A stretch of 17,542 nt of DNA from Bacteroidota bacterium (GTDB lineage Bacteria; Bacteroidota; Ignavibacteria; Ignavibacteriales; Melioribacteraceae), in NCBI GenBank assembly GCA_021812745.1, contig JAKAMS010000010.1, positions 1 through 17,542 of the forward strand, read 5' to 3'. Shown piece by piece: positions 14,587 to 17,542 of this stretch; within the stretch, counting starts at the first letter, position 1; each line of letters opens with the position of its first letter. The notes under the pieces were generated by a model. That model was not told where the DNA came from and searched no databases. It was given only the letters and a program-made list of their open reading frames with translations. The position numbers were made by a program, and so were the translations under genes.

Positions 14587-16563
14587 ATGAAATTTGCTTT
14601 ACTAATATTTTTTTCATTTTCAATTACGATTTACCCACAAGTTGATTCCACAACTTTTCAGACAGATTTAGACGAAATTTTAGAAGACGCCACAGTTGAT
14701 AATGAAGAATCCGGGTATTACGACCTTATAGAATACTTGCGGCAAAATAAAATTCCTCTTAACCAAATCTCAATTAACGAATTGATGAAAATTCCATATC
14801 TCGATAGACAAACTGCTACAACTATAATACGCTATAGGAATTCACTAGGTAAAATCAGTTCCGCAAAACAACTAAAGGAGATTGATGGAGTGAGCCCCGA
14901 CCTCATTGAAAAGATTATTCCTTACATACGTTTCGATGATAATGATAAATCAACATTCTTTGATTCTATCTCAAAAAAATTTGAGAATGTTGATATTTCT
15001 TTTCGTACAAGAGGAATAAAAAAGATTCAAGAAGAACAAGCATACAAAGACGGCATATATGATGGTACAAGCTGGAAAATTTATAATCGCATGATTATAA
15101 ATAAAGATCATAATATTCGTTTGGGTATTCTAACTGAAAAAGACGCGGGAGAAAAATCATTTAACGACTTCACAACATTTCATTTTTATGCCGAGGATAT
15201 TGGAATAATTAAGAATATTGTAGCCGGCGATTTCTTATTTGAATTTGGACAAGGTCTCGCGCTATGGAGCAGATACTCAATTAGAAAAGGAATTGAAACT
15301 GTCGGAATCCTTCCCCGAAATGGAAAGTTAATAATCCCCTATTTAAGTACGGATGAGAACATGTTTCTTCGCGGCTTTGCTGCACAAATTAATTTTAATG
15401 GATTTAATGTGAGTTCATTTTTTTCTTCAAGACAATTGGATGGCTCAATTGACCCGGTGACAAATCAAATAACGTCAATTCGAATAGACGGCTTTCACCG
15501 TAATGAAAACGAAATCGCTCACAAAAGAATAATAAGTGAAAAATTATTCGGTATCTCAGCAAGTTACTTATTGGGCGAGATCGGTTCTTTCGGCATTCTC
15601 TATTATAATTCAACTTTTGGAAATGATTTTCAAAATGGGTCTTTACTCGATCCCTCTGGAAATAGATTCAACTACTTTTCAACAAGCTACAATTTTATTG
15701 CAAACAAACTCACTTTCAGCGGCGAGACTTCTTACAATACTAAATCCTTTGCTACCATTAACAATGTGGAATTTTCAGTAAATAAAAATTTGACTCTCCT
15801 CTTCTCTTACCGTAATTATTCTATTGATTACTGGGGTTTGCATACAAACGGATTTGGAGAAAAAGATGGGACACAAAACGAAATAGGATTTTATTCCGGA
15901 TTGAAACTAAAAACAAATTTTGGAACTATCTATTTCTATTACGACCAATTCAAATTCCCATTAGCAAGTAATAGCCTGCCGTTTGCATCTAAAGGAAATG
16001 AATTTATGGTTTATTACACAGTTTCGCCTATTGCTAATACCGAATTCCGCCTAAGGTATTTCAATAAACGCTGTGAAGCAGCAGATATTGTTAGCGATGA
16101 ATACGGTCTCACCATGGGGAAAACCGAAAGCATAAGAGGAGAATTGATTTATAAATTCTCAAAATATTTGCAGCTCCGCTCAAGATTAAATTTCGTTGGT
16201 GTTACTCCCTCTTCTAATTCTAAATTAGAAAAAGGATTTTTGATTTTTCAAGATGTTAGATATTCACCAAGTTCTAAACTCAATTTTTCAGCAAGAATTA
16301 TTTTCTTCAAAACAGATTCTTACAATTCCCGCGTTTATGAATTTGAAAATGATCTTACGGGTATAATGACCAATCCGGCATTATACGGCGAAGGTTCACG
16401 CTGGTACTTAATTGCACAATACAAAACTTCATTCGGATTAATATTGTCAATCAAGTATTCAGAACTTTTCAAGCCGAACGAAAGATATTTGGGAAGCGGC
16501 GATACTGAAATTCAAGGAAATGTTGATAACAAACTAAGCCTGCAATTGGATTTCCAGCTGTAA
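14587..16563 (+). CDS. Large protein with N-terminal helix-hairpin-helix motifs and predicted outer-membrane barrel
   Basis: A 658-residue protein. A signal peptide (about 1-18: FALLIFFSFSITIYPQ) leads to a helical region with helix-hairpin-helix repeats (about 59-116: LMKIPYLDRQTATTIIRYRN and LKEIDGVSPDLIEKIIPYI, ComEA-like). The rest is amphipathic beta strands rich in aromatic residues ending LSLQLDFQL, as expected for an outer-membrane barrel. HhH domains bind DNA in ComEA but also serve as protein modules, so DNA uptake is only one possibility. Start follows the previous stop by 1 bp, indicating translational coupling. The protein class (HhH plus barrel) occurs in Bacteroidota without known function. 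Confidence 0.7.
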   Translation: MKFALLIFFSFSITIYPQVDSTTFQTDLDEILEDATVDNEESGYYDLIEYLRQNKIPLNQISINELMKIPYLDRQTATTIIRYRNSLGKISSAKQLKEIDGVSPDLIEKIIPYIRFDDNDKSTFFDSISKKFENVDISFRTRGIKKIQEEQAYKDGIYDGTSWKIYNRMIINKDHNIRLGILTEKDAGEKSFNDFTTFHFYAEDIGIIKNIVAGDFLFEFGQGLALWSRYSIRKGIETVGILPRNGKLIIPYLSTDENMFLRGFAAQINFNGFNVSSFFSSRQLDGSIDPVTNQITSIRIDGFHRNENEIAHKRIISEKLFGISASYLLGEIGSFGILYYNSTFGNDFQNGSLLDPSGNRFNYFSTSYNFIANKLTFSGETSYNTKSFATINNVEFSVNKNLTLLFSYRNYSIDYWGLHTNGFGEKDGTQNEIGFYSGLKLKTNFGTIYFYYDQFKFPLASNSLPFASKGNEFMVYYTVSPIANTEFRLRYFNKRCEAADIVSDEYGLTMGKTESIRGELIYKFSKYLQLRSRLNFVGVTPSSNSKLEKGFLIFQDVRYSPSSKLNFSARIIFFKTDSYNSRVYEFENDLTGIMTNPALYGEGSRWYLIAQYKTSFGLILSIKYSELFKPNERYLGSGDTEIQGNVDNKLSLQLDFQL

Positions 16564-16623
16564 TTATTGTGAATTAAATTTTCCATTCAAGAAAATAGAT
16601 ATTAATACCTACATGCATAAGAA

Positions 16624-16651
16624 TTGACTGCTTGCCAAATTGGACTATACT
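16624..16651 (+). promoter_or_regulatory. Sigma-70-type promoter of the second isocitrate dehydrogenase-like gene
   Basis: TTGACT (16624-16629), a 16-bp spacer and TATACT (16646-16651), each 5 of 6 to the consensus. It would give a leader of about 37 nt, with AGGAA (16685-16689) before the ATG. Confidence 0.65.
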
Positions 16652-16694
16652 CTCTAAGTTGTATTAGAAAAATTTCAAACTATCAGGAAATAAC

Positions 16695-17542
16695 ATGAGA
16701 ACTATTGTTTCACTTCCAGGTGATGGAATTGGAAAGGTTGTTTTACCGGAATCAATAAGATTACTTGAAGCAGCAGGATTTAAAGCAAATTATGTTCACG
16801 GTGATATTGGGTGGGAATTTTGGTGTAAGGAAGGAAACGCTCTTCCTCAGCGTACAATAGATTTAATTTCTGAGCACAAAATTGCTCTCTTTGGCGCAAT
16901 AACAAGCAAAGCAAAAGATGCCGCAGAAAAAGAACTTGATCCGGCTTTGAAAGGAAAAGGATTTATTTACTTTTCACCAATTGTAACTTTACGCCAAAAA
17001 TTCAATCTTGATATTTGTATCCGCCCATGCGTTTCATTAAAAGGAAACCCGTTAAACTTCATCCGGAGAAGTGCGGACAGCGGTTTTGAAGAGCCGATGG
17101 TGAACGCGGTTATTTTCAGACAAAATACAGAAGGACTTTATGCCGGAGTTGAATGGACTAATCCGCCTAAACAAGTTCGCGATGCACTTGAAACACATTC
17201 TAAGATGAAATTCTTCAAAGATACTCCAAGTGAAGAGATGGCTGTCTCAACCCGGATAGTAACAAAGAAAGCAAGTGAAAGAATCATTTGTTCCGCATTT
17301 GAATATGCAAAGAAATTCGGTTACACGAATCTTACACTTTGCGAAAAGCCAAATGTATTGAGAGAAACTTCCGGCATGATGTTCAAGATTGCTAAAGAGA
17401 TCGCTAAAGAATATCCGAATATTGCATTGTGGGATACGAATATAGATGCTCAGATGATGTGGCTGACAAAAAATCCGGAAGATTACGGAGTAATTGTTGC
17501 AGAAAATATGTTCGGTGATATTATCAGCGATGGGTTCGCCGG
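16695..17542 (+). CDS. Isocitrate/isopropylmalate dehydrogenase family protein, cut by window edge
   Basis: The first 282 codons of a beta-decarboxylating dehydrogenase are visible. It has SLPGDGIGKVVLPESIRLL (6-24, the nucleotide-binding start), FGAITSKAKDAAEKE with LRQKFNLDICIRPC (substrate region), FRQNTEGLYAGVEW (about 150-163) and NIDAQMMWLTKNPEDYGVIVAENMFGDIISD near the cut. The NTEGLYAG and IDAQMM motifs place it with NAD(P)-dependent homodimeric isocitrate dehydrogenases; homoisocitrate or isopropylmalate activity cannot be ruled out. It is unrelated in sequence type to the monomeric icd at 2273-4498. ATG with AGGAA upstream and its own promoter. Confidence 0.85.
   Translation, partial: MRTIVSLPGDGIGKVVLPESIRLLEAAGFKANYVHGDIGWEFWCKEGNALPQRTIDLISEHKIALFGAITSKAKDAAEKELDPALKGKGFIYFSPIVTLRQKFNLDICIRPCVSLKGNPLNFIRRSADSGFEEPMVNAVIFRQNTEGLYAGVEWTNPPKQVRDALETHSKMKFFKDTPSEEMAVSTRIVTKKASERIICSAFEYAKKFGYTNLTLCEKPNVLRETSGMMFKIAKEIAKEYPNIALWDTNIDAQMMWLTKNPEDYGVIVAENMFGDIISDGFA

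Noticed and set aside
15404..15781. Frames on both strands inside the HhH-barrel gene
   Set aside because: They lie wholly inside a continuous, domain-supported reading frame.

Overview
The window is AT-rich DNA with short intergenic gaps. It is most likely from the Ignavibacteria/Chlorobi side of the Bacteroidota group. Supporting this are a PorD-like (DUF4835) type IX secretion lipoprotein-family gene, a PorV/PorQ-like outer-membrane barrel gene, a small secreted FnIII-like protein, a monomeric NADP-isocitrate dehydrogenase, and a serine-palmitoyltransferase-type gene set. Many genes have Shine-Dalgarno sites and some promoters look like classical sigma-70 promoters. The genus cannot be fixed from the sequence alone.

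Left part (1-7061, mainly minus strand): a YtxH-like protein, a DUF948-like membrane protein and the start of an EF-G paralogue (cut by the window edge) form a minus-strand operon. Upstream lie a SpoVG-like gene and two non-coding stretches. One holds a large imperfect inverted repeat plus a perfect 9-bp hairpin. The other holds a compact fold that looks like a three-way-junction RNA. Next come monomeric isocitrate dehydrogenase, with candidate terminators, then Maf, a small secreted FnIII-like protein and a MATE exporter.

Middle part (7062-9343): an XRE-type regulator diverges from the MATE gene, with a perfect 16-bp palindrome inside its likely promoter. After its terminator comes the most unusual locus in the window. 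An intact tRNA-Ala(GGC) on the minus strand is followed 22 nt later by a small GIY-YIG nuclease gene. This gene carries a -1 frameshift and, once the frame is restored, ends inside a second, truncated copy of the same tRNA. The two tRNA copies share a perfect 31-bp direct repeat and a matched 17-nt anticodon-arm slot, so the unit resembles a minimal mobile element nested in a tRNA gene. A lipoprotein with a cytochrome-c-like motif and a DUF123 (Uri/GIY-YIG) protein follow.

Right part (9274-17542): an extended SDR (CerR-like), a serine palmitoyltransferase-like PLP enzyme and a GNAT-family protein (bCerS-like) together suggest bacterial ceramide/sphingolipid synthesis. An intrinsic terminator sits directly in front of the GNAT gene. 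Next are PorD (minus strand) and, divergent from it, a PorV/PorQ-like barrel gene translationally adjacent to a large protein with N-terminal helix-hairpin-helix motifs and a predicted outer-membrane barrel. The window ends in a second, dimeric-type isocitrate/isopropylmalate dehydrogenase with a good sigma-70-type promoter.
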